The notes below the pieces were generated by a model, which did not search any database, was not told where the DNA came from, and saw only the letters and a program-made list of their open reading frames with translations. Position numbers and translations under genes: made by a program. This document shows positions 8,573 to 15,989 of a stretch of 64,000 bases of DNA, piece by piece. The DNA comes from Candidatus Desulfarcum epimagneticum (GTDB lineage: Bacteria > Desulfobacterota > Desulfobacteria > Desulfobacterales > CR-1): the NCBI GenBank assembly GCA_900659855.1, contig CAACVI010000023.1:186001-250000 (forward strand), read 5' to 3'. The stretch's first letter is position 1, and each line of letters starts with the position of its first letter.

Positions 8573-10069
8573 ATGGATAATCTGAAAAAACACATGACTC
8601 GATTCCCCTTGATCTCTCAGGCCCTTTTGTTTGTTACGATCGTCATGGGGGTCTGGGGGGTTTACGCCGGGGCGCTGGGAGGTGGATTTGTTCTGGATGA
8701 CTGGTCGCTTATTCTGCACAATCCGACCCTTCGAATTCAAGACCTTTCCTGGAGCGAAATCCAAAGGATCGTCGTCGGTTTAAGGCCGGTGTCCACCCTG
8801 ACATTCGCCCTCAACCACCTGTTTTTCCCTGAAAGCCTCGCCGCCTATCACGCGGTGAACATCGTCATTCATATCGCCGCCGGGATTTTTTTGTTTTTTT
8901 TCGTCCAAATCACTTTGGGCCTTTCATCGGCCAAGGCCCCGTCCGGGATAAACGCCCGCTTTTCGGCTTACGCCGTTTCCATTCTCTGGCTTTTCCACCC
9001 GGTGAACACACAGTCGGTCTCCTATATCGTCCAGAGGCAAAACGCCATGGCGGGGATGTTTTTCATCGCCTCCATGCTTTTTTACGCCAAAGCCCGCTTG
9101 GCCCCAAAACCACCAAACGCTCGCCTCTGGGCGGCCGGATGCGCGCTGGCGGGGGTTCTGGCCGTGGGCTCCAAGGAAAACGCCGCCGCCCTGCCGGTTT
9201 TTATATTTTTGTATGAGTGGTTTTTTTTTCAGGACCTCAACGCCAAATGGGCCGCCATCCGGGGCCTTTCCATTTTGGGCGCCCTGGCGGTGGCGCTGGC
9301 GTCGGTGTGGATTTTTTTCCCGCAGATTCTCCCCATGGGAATTTTAAGCCGGGGATATGACATCTACGCCTTTACAATGGAGCAAAGGCTTTTGACGGAG
9401 CTTCGGGTTCTTGTCTATTATATCACGCTGATTTTTTTCCCCCATCCTTCCCGGCTGAGCCTGGACCGGGATTTTCCCTATTCCCATTCCATGCTGGATC
9501 CCCCGACGACCCTGGCGTCCCTTCTGATTCTCCTGGCCCTTCTGGGGCTGGCCGCCGCGAGGGCTCGAAAAGAGCCGCTTTTTTCGTTTTGCGTGATCTG
9601 GTTTTTCGGAAATCTGGTCATGGAGTCTTCCTTTATTCCGCTGGATATCATTTTTGAGCACAGGCTCTACCTGCCGTCCATATCGATCATCGGGATGGCG
9701 GCCTGGGCGCTTTGGAAATATCTTCCATCAAAAAAAGCGGTCGCGGCCCTTTTCTGCCTGGCCCTGTCCGCTTTTTCCATATGGACCTGGCAGCGGAACC
9801 AGGTTTGGGGAAAAAGCCCCATGGCCATATACCTGGACAGCGCCGCCAAATCGCCGGAGAAAGCCAGGCCCTTTTACAATGTGGCGTGCGAATACGCCAA
9901 ACGCGGTCGGGCGCGGGAGGCCGTCAGATGGCTGGAGCTGGCAAAAGACAAGAAAAAAGAGCTGAAATGGAGCCTTGAGCGGAACCTGAGCCTGGACCCG
10001 GATTTCAAGGCCATTCGCCGCTCCAGGGCCTTCAAAGAATTTGCCGAAAAGATAAGCCGGGAGAAATAA
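8573..10069 (+). CDS. Polytopic membrane protein with C-terminal repeat region, TMTC/GT-C-like
   Basis: This integral membrane protein has about ten hydrophobic segments and the acidic luminal-loop motif FVLDDWSLI near residue 40, followed by RPVSTLTFALNHLFF and HAVNIVIHIAAG. This pattern is shared by bacterial relatives of the TMTC/GT-C glycosyltransferases, which use polyprenyl-phosphate sugars. The last 90 residues (FYNVACEYAKRGRAREAVRWLELAK) look like one degenerate TPR unit. An in-frame ATG at 8507 would add 22 polar residues; I chose 8573 because it gives a short basic N-terminus before the first membrane segment, but neither start has a good ribosome site. The neighbouring GT2 gene, read divergently, could supply a lipid-linked sugar. 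Confidence 0.7.
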   Translation: MDNLKKHMTRFPLISQALLFVTIVMGVWGVYAGALGGGFVLDDWSLILHNPTLRIQDLSWSEIQRIVVGLRPVSTLTFALNHLFFPESLAAYHAVNIVIHIAAGIFLFFFVQITLGLSSAKAPSGINARFSAYAVSILWLFHPVNTQSVSYIVQRQNAMAGMFFIASMLFYAKARLAPKPPNARLWAAGCALAGVLAVGSKENAAALPVFIFLYEWFFFQDLNAKWAAIRGLSILGALAVALASVWIFFPQILPMGILSRGYDIYAFTMEQRLLTELRVLVYYITLIFFPHPSRLSLDRDFPYSHSMLDPPTTLASLLILLALLGLAAARARKEPLFSFCVIWFFGNLVMESSFIPLDIIFEHRLYLPSISIIGMAAWALWKYLPSKKAVAALFCLALSAFSIWTWQRNQVWGKSPMAIYLDSAAKSPEKARPFYNVACEYAKRGRAREAVRWLELAKDKKKELKWSLERNLSLDPDFKAIRRSRAFKEFAEKISREK

Positions 10070-10117
10070 AGCGCCCTTCCCCCAGGGGGGCGTCATCGTT
10101 GGAAAATAAAAAAACGC

Positions 10118-10146
10118 TTGAATTTTTGGGAAAAATATCATAGATA
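10118..10146 (+). promoter_or_regulatory. Probable promoter for bactofilin
   Basis: TTGAAT (10118-10123) and TAGATA (10141-10146) are spaced by 17 bases in an A/T-rich intergenic stretch 60 bases before the bactofilin start. Confidence 0.45.
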
Positions 10147-10204
10147 ATCAGTGTTTTTAAAACCATTTTATTCATTTTAACCGCAAGAATCGAGGGCTCG
10201 CTCT

Positions 10205-10594
10205 ATGGAAAAAAAAGAAAATTTGGATGCCTTTCTGGGGGCCGGAGCGGAATTTTTCGGCGATTTGAAGTTTCATGGGGCGGTTCAGATAAACGGTGTT
10301 TACCAGGGGGACATCACCGCCATCGGGGATCTGATCGTGGGCAGCGGAGGCGTGGCGAAATCCAATGCCCGAGTCACGTCCATCTCCATCAGCGGGGAAT
10401 TCCACGGCAATATTTCAGCTGATAAAAAAATCGAGATCATGGCGGCCGGAAAAGTATTTGGAAACATCCACGCGCCCACAGTCATTATACACGAGGGGGC
10501 GGTTTTAGAGGGAAACTGCAAGACCGGCCTTCCCGAAGAACCCGATGAGACCCGGGCGGCGGGGGTGAGGAAAATCAAAACCGTCAAAGGGTAA
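10205..10594 (+). CDS. Bactofilin
   Basis: This polymer-forming cytoskeletal protein of 129 residues has the bactofilin core (residues 10-105): repeating short beta turns such as FHGAVQINGVYQGDI, GLAxSN-like AKSNARV and FHGNISADKKIEIMAAGKVFGNI, which build a right-handed beta-helix. Bactofilins assemble without nucleotide and scaffold cell-wall or polysaccharide machines at the membrane. The position ahead of polysaccharide genes fits that role. N- and C-terminal tails are short and polar. Length is normal for the family. Confidence 0.9.
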   Translation: MEKKENLDAFLGAGAEFFGDLKFHGAVQINGVYQGDITAIGDLIVGSGGVAKSNARVTSISISGEFHGNISADKKIEIMAAGKVFGNIHAPTVIIHEGAVLEGNCKTGLPEEPDETRAAGVRKIKTVKG

Positions 10595-10637
10595 ACCCGG
10601 CTGAGGGTCCGTTGAGCGGCGGGAAGGAAAGACGAAT

Positions 10638-11774
10638 TTGAATATACTGGTCACCGGGGGAGCGGGGTTCATTGGATCCCACACGACGGACGCCCTGATC
10701 AAAAAGGGACATCGGGTCAGGATACTTGACAGCCTGGAAAAGACGGTTCATCCTTTCGGGATTCCCCGGGACTTAAATTCCGGGGCGGAATTCATCCAGG
10801 GAGACGTCCGGGACAAAAAGACGCTGGAAACGGCCCTGGAGGGGATGGACGCGGTTTATCACTTCGCCGCTTACCAGGATTATCTGACGGATTTCTCGAC
10901 TTTTTTTCATGTGAACGCGGTTTCCACCGCCCTTTTGTATGAAATTTTCGTTGAAAAAAAAGATTTAAAGATCAAAAAGGCCATCGTGGCCTCCAGCCAG
11001 GCCGTCATGGGAGAAGGGCGGCATAAATGCCCGGAATGTTTCCCGAAAACCGGCGAATGGGAGTTTCCGGCCATACGCCTTGAAAGCCAGATGGCGTCAG
11101 GCGCCTGGGACCACTCATGCTCTTTGTGCGGCGGGGTTCTGGAATGGGCGCCTTCGGATGAGTCCGTCATTCATCCCTGCAACCAGTACGCCTTGTCCAA
11201 GCGCTCCCAGGAGCAGATCGCCATCAACCTGGGAAAGCGGTACGGGATTCCCTCCGTGGCGCTGAGATATTCCATCGTCCAGGGTCCCAGGCAGTCTTTT
11301 TACAACGCCTATTCCGGGGCTATGCGGATATTCGCCCTGTCGCTTTTTTTGGACCAAAGTCCCCTGATATTCGAGGATGGCCGGCAGATCAGGGATTTTA
11401 TTAACATCAAGGACGTGGTGGCCGCCAATCTCCTGGCCCTGGAGGACGACCGGGCCGACGGCCGGGTTTTCAATGTCGGGGGCGGGCGCCCCTATGCCGT
11501 GATGGAATTTTATCGGGCCATGGAAGAGATCACGGGCGTCCGAAAGACTCCCGTCATGTCCGGACTCTATCGGTATGGAGACACGCGGCATATTTTTTCC
11601 GACACCGCCGCCCTTGAGTCCCTGGGATGGAAACCCTCCCGGGGCATAGAAAAGAGCATTGAGGACTACTGGGAGTATCTGAGCCGGGCGGAAAAGCTTG
11701 ACGATGTCCTTCAATATTCTCAGGACCATATGGAACGGCTCCAGGTCATCCGGAAAACAAAGAAAACGCCATGA
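10638..11774 (+). CDS. NAD-dependent sugar epimerase with zinc-knuckle insert
   Basis: This 378-residue extended short-chain dehydrogenase converts a nucleotide sugar. The NAD-binding TGGAGFIGSH motif opens the protein and the catalytic YALSKRSQEQ (YxxxK) lies near residue 183. Between them an insert near residues 133-170 carries two CxxC pairs (CPEC and CSLC), as expected for a structural zinc site; this insert recalls dTDP-L-rhamnose 4-epimerase-like enzymes. The start is TTG at 10638, with GGAAGGAAAG upstream and no better codon nearby. It overlaps the nucleotidyltransferase gene by four bases. The exact substrate cannot be read from the sequence. Confidence 0.82.
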   Translation: MNILVTGGAGFIGSHTTDALIKKGHRVRILDSLEKTVHPFGIPRDLNSGAEFIQGDVRDKKTLETALEGMDAVYHFAAYQDYLTDFSTFFHVNAVSTALLYEIFVEKKDLKIKKAIVASSQAVMGEGRHKCPECFPKTGEWEFPAIRLESQMASGAWDHSCSLCGGVLEWAPSDESVIHPCNQYALSKRSQEQIAINLGKRYGIPSVALRYSIVQGPRQSFYNAYSGAMRIFALSLFLDQSPLIFEDGRQIRDFINIKDVVAANLLALEDDRADGRVFNVGGGRPYAVMEFYRAMEEITGVRKTPVMSGLYRYGDTRHIFSDTAALESLGWKPSRGIEKSIEDYWEYLSRAEKLDDVLQYSQDHMERLQVIRKTKKTP

Positions 11775-12514
11775 AAGCCTTTCTCCTAGCGGCGGGGAAG
11801 GGAACCCGGCTGGCCCCGCTCACAGACAGGGTCCCCAAGTGCCTCATGCCCATACACGGGAAACCCCTTCTGGAAATCTGGATCGATTTGTTTCAAAAAC
11901 ACGGGATCCACGATATCCTCATCAACACCCATCACCACGCCGGGCAGGTGGAGGCGTTTGTGTCCGGGCTCGGAAAACGCCGAAATGCGGGAATTCGTCT
12001 TTTTCATGAGCCGGCGCTTTTGGGAAGCGGGGGAACCGTTTTGGCCAACCGGGCCTTTGTGGCGGGCGAGGAACATTTTTTCATCGCCTACGCCGACAAC
12101 CTTACGGATCTGAACTTGGGCCGGATGGCGGATTTTCATGCCCGGACATGCGGCGCCGGCGGCTGCCTGACCATGGGCGTCAGACGCGTCCCGGATACCT
12201 CAGGATGCGGCGTCGCCGTTCTGGACGAGACCGGAAAAATTTTGAGTTTTTTAGAAAAGCCGAAAAATCCCCCCAGGGACGCCATGGTCAATTGCGGGGT
12301 TTACGTGGCGTCCATGGATATTTTTGACCGTCTTCCCGAAAGGATGGGAGAAGACGCCGGTGAAAGGCGCGGGGTCATTGATTTCGGGCGCCATATTTTC
12401 CCCTTTCTGGCCGGGAGCATGCACGGGTATCCCGTCCGGGAGCGCCTGATAGACATCGGGACCCCGGAGTCATATCGGCGGGCCCTGGCCCAATGGGGGC
12501 CCGAAGCGGTTTAA
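11771..12514 (+). CDS. Sugar-1-phosphate nucleotidyltransferase, HddC/mannose-1-P type
   Basis: This 247-residue enzyme activates a sugar phosphate to an NDP-sugar. The N-terminal signature LLAAGKGTRLAPLTDRVPK is the nucleotide-binding loop; YADNLTD near residue 108 carries the metal-binding Asp. Length and lack of a C-terminal beta-helix place it with short mannose/heptose-1-phosphate guanylyltransferase-like proteins. It overlaps the upstream epimerase (ATGA) and precedes a GmhA-like isomerase, so a heptose- or mannose-derived nucleotide sugar is plausible. Substrate is inferred from context only. Confidence 0.82.
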   Translation: MKAFLLAAGKGTRLAPLTDRVPKCLMPIHGKPLLEIWIDLFQKHGIHDILINTHHHAGQVEAFVSGLGKRRNAGIRLFHEPALLGSGGTVLANRAFVAGEEHFFIAYADNLTDLNLGRMADFHARTCGAGGCLTMGVRRVPDTSGCGVAVLDETGKILSFLEKPKNPPRDAMVNCGVYVASMDIFDRLPERMGEDAGERRGVIDFGRHIFPFLAGSMHGYPVRERLIDIGTPESYRRALAQWGPEAV

Positions 12515-12567
12515 AAAAACCATTTAACAAGCCGGCCTGAAGAGGTCGGCTTTATGGAGATGGAGTC

Positions 12568-13155
12568 ATGATGGACATCAGACAATTCGCGTCAGGCTAT
12601 ATCAGCGAGCTGGTCTCGCTGCTGGGCGCTTTTCCGAAAGATCGTTTTGAGGATATCGTAAAAACCCTTCTGGACGCGCATGAAAAACAGAACAATATAC
12701 TGATCATGGGAAACGGGGGAAGCGCGTCCACAGCGTCTCATTTTGCGTGCGACATCAACAAGGGCTGCTCCATGGATCTGGACAAAAAATTCAAGGTCTA
12801 TTGCCTGAACGACAATGTGGCCACCATGCTCGCCCTTGCCAACGATGTGTCCTATGAATCGGTGTTTGCGGAGCAGATGAAGAGCTTTTATTCCCCCGGG
12901 GATGTGGTGATCGGCATTTCAGGAAGCGGAAATTCCCAAAACGTGCTCAACGCCATCGCCTATGCCAATGAGAACCAGGGAATCACCATCGGCCTTTCCG
13001 GCTTCTCAGGGGGAAAGCTGGCCTCTCTTGCCCGGATTTCTCTTGTGGCCGAGATAGACGACATGCAGAAAGTCGAGGACGTCCACATGATTGTGGTTCA
13101 CATGCTTATGCAGGCCCTTTACGCCGCGCTCCATGATGGAGGGCGTCCATGCTGA
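12568..13155 (+). CDS. SIS-domain isomerase, phosphoheptose isomerase (GmhA)-like
   Basis: This 195-residue single-SIS protein has the sugar-phosphate motif MGNGGSASTASHFACDI near residue 49 and ISGSGNSQNVLNA near residue 115. It fits the GmhA family, which converts sedoheptulose 7-phosphate to heptose 7-phosphate. Conserved Glu and His residues of GmhA could be supplied by YESVFAEQ and by VVHMLMQAL. GGAGATGGAGTC precedes two adjacent ATG codons. It sits directly after the nucleotidyltransferase; a GHMP kinase of HddA type is found at 43252, so a GDP- or ADP-heptose route could be completed from genes in this window. Confidence 0.82.
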   Translation: MMDIRQFASGYISELVSLLGAFPKDRFEDIVKTLLDAHEKQNNILIMGNGGSASTASHFACDINKGCSMDLDKKFKVYCLNDNVATMLALANDVSYESVFAEQMKSFYSPGDVVIGISGSGNSQNVLNAIAYANENQGITIGLSGFSGGKLASLARISLVAEIDDMQKVEDVHMIVVHMLMQALYAALHDGGRPC

Positions 13156-13200
13156 CGGCCGCCGAAAAACCCCGGCGCTTGTTGTGGAGAAAAGACGGCC

Positions 13201-13728
13201 ATGGGTAAGACCGGGCTTTCCAGGTCCTGGCATGTGATTTACACCAGGAGCAGGTTTGAAAACGTGGTTCTGGAGGGACTTCGCGGGAAATCCATGGAAG
13301 CGTTCCTTCCCCGGATCACCGTCAGCCGAAGGCGCCGGGACAGGCGGGTGGCGCTCCAGGTTCCCATGTTCCCCGGGTATTTGTTTGTCAAAACCGACAT
13401 GGCCCCGTCCGAGCATCTGGAAATCAAAAAAACAGTGGGCGTCGTGACCCTGGTGGGAAACGCCGGCGGCCCCATTCCCGTGCCGGACCATGCCGTGGAA
13501 TCCCTTCAAATCATGGCGCGGGCCGATTCCGGGGTGGCCACCGGCCGCGCCGTCAGGGCCGGGTCCCGGGTCATGGTCGTGGGAGGTCCCTTCGCGGGCG
13601 TTGAAGGGGCGCTTGTCCGCCGCAAAGGAAAGGGGCGGGTCATCGTGAATATTGATCCCCTGGATCGGTTTGCGGGGGTGGAGATCGATATGGATGACAT
13701 TGAAGTTCTGCCGGACATGGGGCGTTGA
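13201..13728 (+). CDS. NusG-family specialised transcription antiterminator (RfaH/UpxY-like)
   Basis: This 175-residue protein has the NusG N-terminal domain (SRSWHVIYTRSRFENVV at residues 8-24 and VPMFPGYLFVKTD near residue 57) and a C-terminal KOW domain (GSRVMVVGGPFAGVEGALV near residue 121). It lacks the longer insert of RfaH and is a paralogue type frequently encoded within capsule or O-antigen clusters, where it lets RNA polymerase read long operons. Its place at the end of the polysaccharide genes supports that. Whether it also recruits Rho or ribosomes is unknown. Confidence 0.85.
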   Translation: MGKTGLSRSWHVIYTRSRFENVVLEGLRGKSMEAFLPRITVSRRRRDRRVALQVPMFPGYLFVKTDMAPSEHLEIKKTVGVVTLVGNAGGPIPVPDHAVESLQIMARADSGVATGRAVRAGSRVMVVGGPFAGVEGALVRRKGKGRVIVNIDPLDRFAGVEIDMDDIEVLPDMGR

Positions 13729-13737
13729 CCGAACCCC

Positions 13738-13767
13738 TTGACTTTTTATTGATTTTGATTCATATAT
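13738..13767 (+). promoter_or_regulatory. Probable promoter for the IHF/HU gene
   Basis: TTGACT (13738-13743) and ATATAT (13762-13767) are 18 bases apart in a short A/T-rich gap 40 bases before the start at 13807. Confidence 0.5.
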
Positions 13768-13806
13768 CATAAAAAAATGAAATCCCTTTTTAAACAAGGA
13801 GGATGA

Positions 13807-14082
13807 ATGAATAAGTTAGAGCTTGTTTCCGCTCTGAAGGAAGAGGCGGGCATTCCCAAAGCGGCCGCCGCGAGAGTGGTTGAAATTTTTTTTGAATCCA
13901 TGTCCACAGCCCTGGCCCAGGGAGAAAGGGTTGAAATACGGGGGCTTTGCAGTTTCTTTATCAAAAAATACAAGAGCTATACCGGCAGGAATCCCAAATC
14001 CGGGGAAAAGGTGCTGATCCGGGAAAAAAAGCTTCCGTTCTTCAAATGCGGCAAGGAAATGCGGGAGCGGGTTGATTATTGA
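13807..14082 (+). CDS. IHF/HU-family DNA-binding protein
   Basis: This 91-residue protein bends DNA as a dimer. The N-terminal helices (residues 1-40) are followed by VEIRGLCSFFIKKY and the arm GRNPKSGEKVLI, where the conserved Pro of the RNPxxG element intercalates into the minor groove. The pattern GRNPKSGE is closest to IHF-type proteins. A strong AAGGAGG lies before the ATG. The gene precedes holB with no spacing. Confidence 0.92.
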   Translation: MNKLELVSALKEEAGIPKAAAARVVEIFFESMSTALAQGERVEIRGLCSFFIKKYKSYTGRNPKSGEKVLIREKKLPFFKCGKEMRERVDY

Positions 14083-15066
14083 TTGGCGCCCGGATTTAAG
14101 ACCATACTGGATCAAGAAAGGCCCATCGCGTTTTTAAAGGCTTTCCTGGCCCGGGGAACGTTGCCCCACGCCCTTCTTTTCACGGGAATGGACGGGGTGG
14201 GGAAACGGACATGCGCCCAGGCGCTGGCCATGTCCCAAAACTGTCTCAAAGACCCCGGCGAAAGGGAGGCGTTTGAGCCATGCGGCGAATGCCCATCCTG
14301 CCACAAAATTCTGTCCGGCGTCCATCCGGATGTGATCCTTGTCAAACGAGACGGCCGGTTTATCAAAGTCGGTCGGATTCGAGTCCTGGGAAGATCCCTT
14401 TCCTTTAAACCCCTTGAGGCAAAGAGGCGCTTTGTCCTCATTCCCCGGGCCCCGGACATGAACCCGGAAGCCGGGGCCGCTTTGCTCAAGACGCTTGAAG
14501 AGCCTTCGGAAAAGGATGTCTTTATATTGACCGCTCAAAGTCCGTCGCAACTGCCGCCCACTCTCACATCCCGATGCCGCCATGTCCGGTTCAATCCGGT
14601 GGGCCTGGGAGCGATCGCGGGGCTTTTGACCCAAAAAAAGGGAGCCTCCCCGGAAAAAGCGGAAAAAATCGCCCTGATGGCGGAGGGAAGCGTGGGGAAG
14701 GCCTTTCATTTATCCGAGACCGACTGGATCAAAAGGCGCGATTGGCTCATCCATGAGGCTTTTTCCCGGGATGACCGGCCCCTTGAAATTTCCATGGCCC
14801 TGGCGGAAAGGCTTTCCCGACGCCCCGACGCCGTTGAAGAATGCCTGGGGATACTCATGTCCATCTCCCGGGATATGATGGTGGCGGCGCATGATCCGGA
14901 CAAAATCGTCAACCGGGACATGGCGGACCTCATTTTAAAGAGAGCTGAAACCGTCCGGGAGGATGAGGCGCTTCTAAATATCGAAAAAATCGGCGAAGCC
15001 CGGAAAAAGATAAACCAAAACGTCAACTTGAGACTGGCTTTGGAAGAATTCTGGATGGATTTTTGA
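14083..15066 (+). CDS. holB: DNA polymerase III delta-prime subunit
   Basis: This clamp-loader subunit of 327 residues has the AAA+ Walker A-like loop FTGMDGVGKRT near residue 31, a zinc module with Cys residues (CGECPSC plus an upstream Cys), LKTLEEP near residue 137 and the SRC sensor (TSRCRHVRF) near residue 163. The start is a TTG that follows the stop codon of the IHF/HU gene directly; the next in-frame ATG would remove the first conserved helix. It overlaps the next gene by one base in a TGATG junction. Confidence 0.9.
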   Translation: MAPGFKTILDQERPIAFLKAFLARGTLPHALLFTGMDGVGKRTCAQALAMSQNCLKDPGEREAFEPCGECPSCHKILSGVHPDVILVKRDGRFIKVGRIRVLGRSLSFKPLEAKRRFVLIPRAPDMNPEAGAALLKTLEEPSEKDVFILTAQSPSQLPPTLTSRCRHVRFNPVGLGAIAGLLTQKKGASPEKAEKIALMAEGSVGKAFHLSETDWIKRRDWLIHEAFSRDDRPLEISMALAERLSRRPDAVEECLGILMSISRDMMVAAHDPDKIVNRDMADLILKRAETVREDEALLNIEKIGEARKKINQNVNLRLALEEFWMDF

Positions 15067-15989
15067 TGACGCCTGGAAAGAAAATATTTAAAAAAATGAA
15101 AAAAATTGTCGGAATATGTTTTAAAAATCAGGGCAAGGTCTACGATTTTGATTCCGGGGCGTTTGTGTTAAGAAAAGGGGACCCGGTGATTGTGGAGACC
15201 AAGCAGGGGCTGGGATTTGGAACCGTCGTGGTCCCGCCCGCCCCCTATGATGAGAAAAAATCCTCCCGGCCTTTGAAAAAGGTCTTTCGGCTGGCCAACG
15301 AATCGGATTTCACTCAGCAGAAAAGGGATGAGAATATCCAGGAGCGCGCCCACAAGTTTTGCCAGAAATGCATCGACGAGCTGGGGCTTAAAATGAATCT
15401 TTTTTCCGTTGAAAAGTCCTTTAACATGAATAAGCTCACCTTTTACTTCACGTCCGAGGGGCGCGTGGATTTCCGGCAGCTGGTCAAAAAACTCGTGAGG
15501 GAATTGAACTCCCGGGTGGAGATGCGCCAGATGGGAATCCGAAACCAGGCCAAGATGTGCGGAGGAGTCGGAAGATGCGGCCGCGAGATCTGCTGCTCGG
15601 CCTTTATGGAAAAATTTGACCCTGTCTCCATCCGAATGGCCAAGGAACAATGCCTGTCCTTAAATCCCACCAAAATTTCCGGCCAATGCGGCAGGCTCAT
15701 GTGCTGTCTGACATTTGAGTACGACACCTACAAGGAATACAAAAAAGGCTTCCCGAAAAAAGGGAAATTTGTGACGGCGCCCGGGGGAAGGGGCAAGGTG
15801 GTGCGGCACAATATCATAGGCCGGAAGGTCGCCGTGAGATATGAGAACGGAAATGAAGCCGAAGTGGGCCTGGGCGATATCAAGTATGAAAAAAAAGAGC
15901 CCGCGAGAAAAAAAGAGCCTGCGAGAAGAAAAGAGCCCATGAGAAAAAAGGACACGAAGAAAAAAAGACACAGAGGAAAAAATGCCTGA
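15066..15989 (+). CDS. PSP1-domain protein (RicT/YaaT-like)
   Basis: This 307-residue cytoplasmic protein carries the PSP1 domain with the Cys signature CGGVGRCGREICCSAF near residue 165 and GQCGRLMCCLTFEYDTY near residue 205; in Bacillus the related RicT binds an Fe-S cluster with RicA and RicF and affects RNA processing. The ATG at 15066 overlaps the holB stop; ATG at 15096 is an alternative. The C-terminus is a highly basic low-complexity tail of about 28 residues made of KKEP-type repeats. The holB-PSP1-metG order is commonly seen in bacteria. Confidence 0.88.
   Translation: MTPGKKIFKKMKKIVGICFKNQGKVYDFDSGAFVLRKGDPVIVETKQGLGFGTVVVPPAPYDEKKSSRPLKKVFRLANESDFTQQKRDENIQERAHKFCQKCIDELGLKMNLFSVEKSFNMNKLTFYFTSEGRVDFRQLVKKLVRELNSRVEMRQMGIRNQAKMCGGVGRCGREICCSAFMEKFDPVSIRMAKEQCLSLNPTKISGQCGRLMCCLTFEYDTYKEYKKGFPKKGKFVTAPGGRGKVVRHNIIGRKVAVRYENGNEAEVGLGDIKYEKKEPARKKEPARRKEPMRKKDTKKKRHRGKNA
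15890..15975 (+). repeat. Short tandem repeat coding for KKEP units
   Basis: About five copies of a 15-18-base unit of the type AAAAAAGAGCCCGCGAGA are found at the 3' end of the PSP1 gene and encode its basic tail. Replication slippage could change their number without breaking the frame. Confidence 0.7.

Noticed and set aside
15890-15975. CRISPR-like array
   Set aside because: The repeats are contiguous short coding units without spacers.
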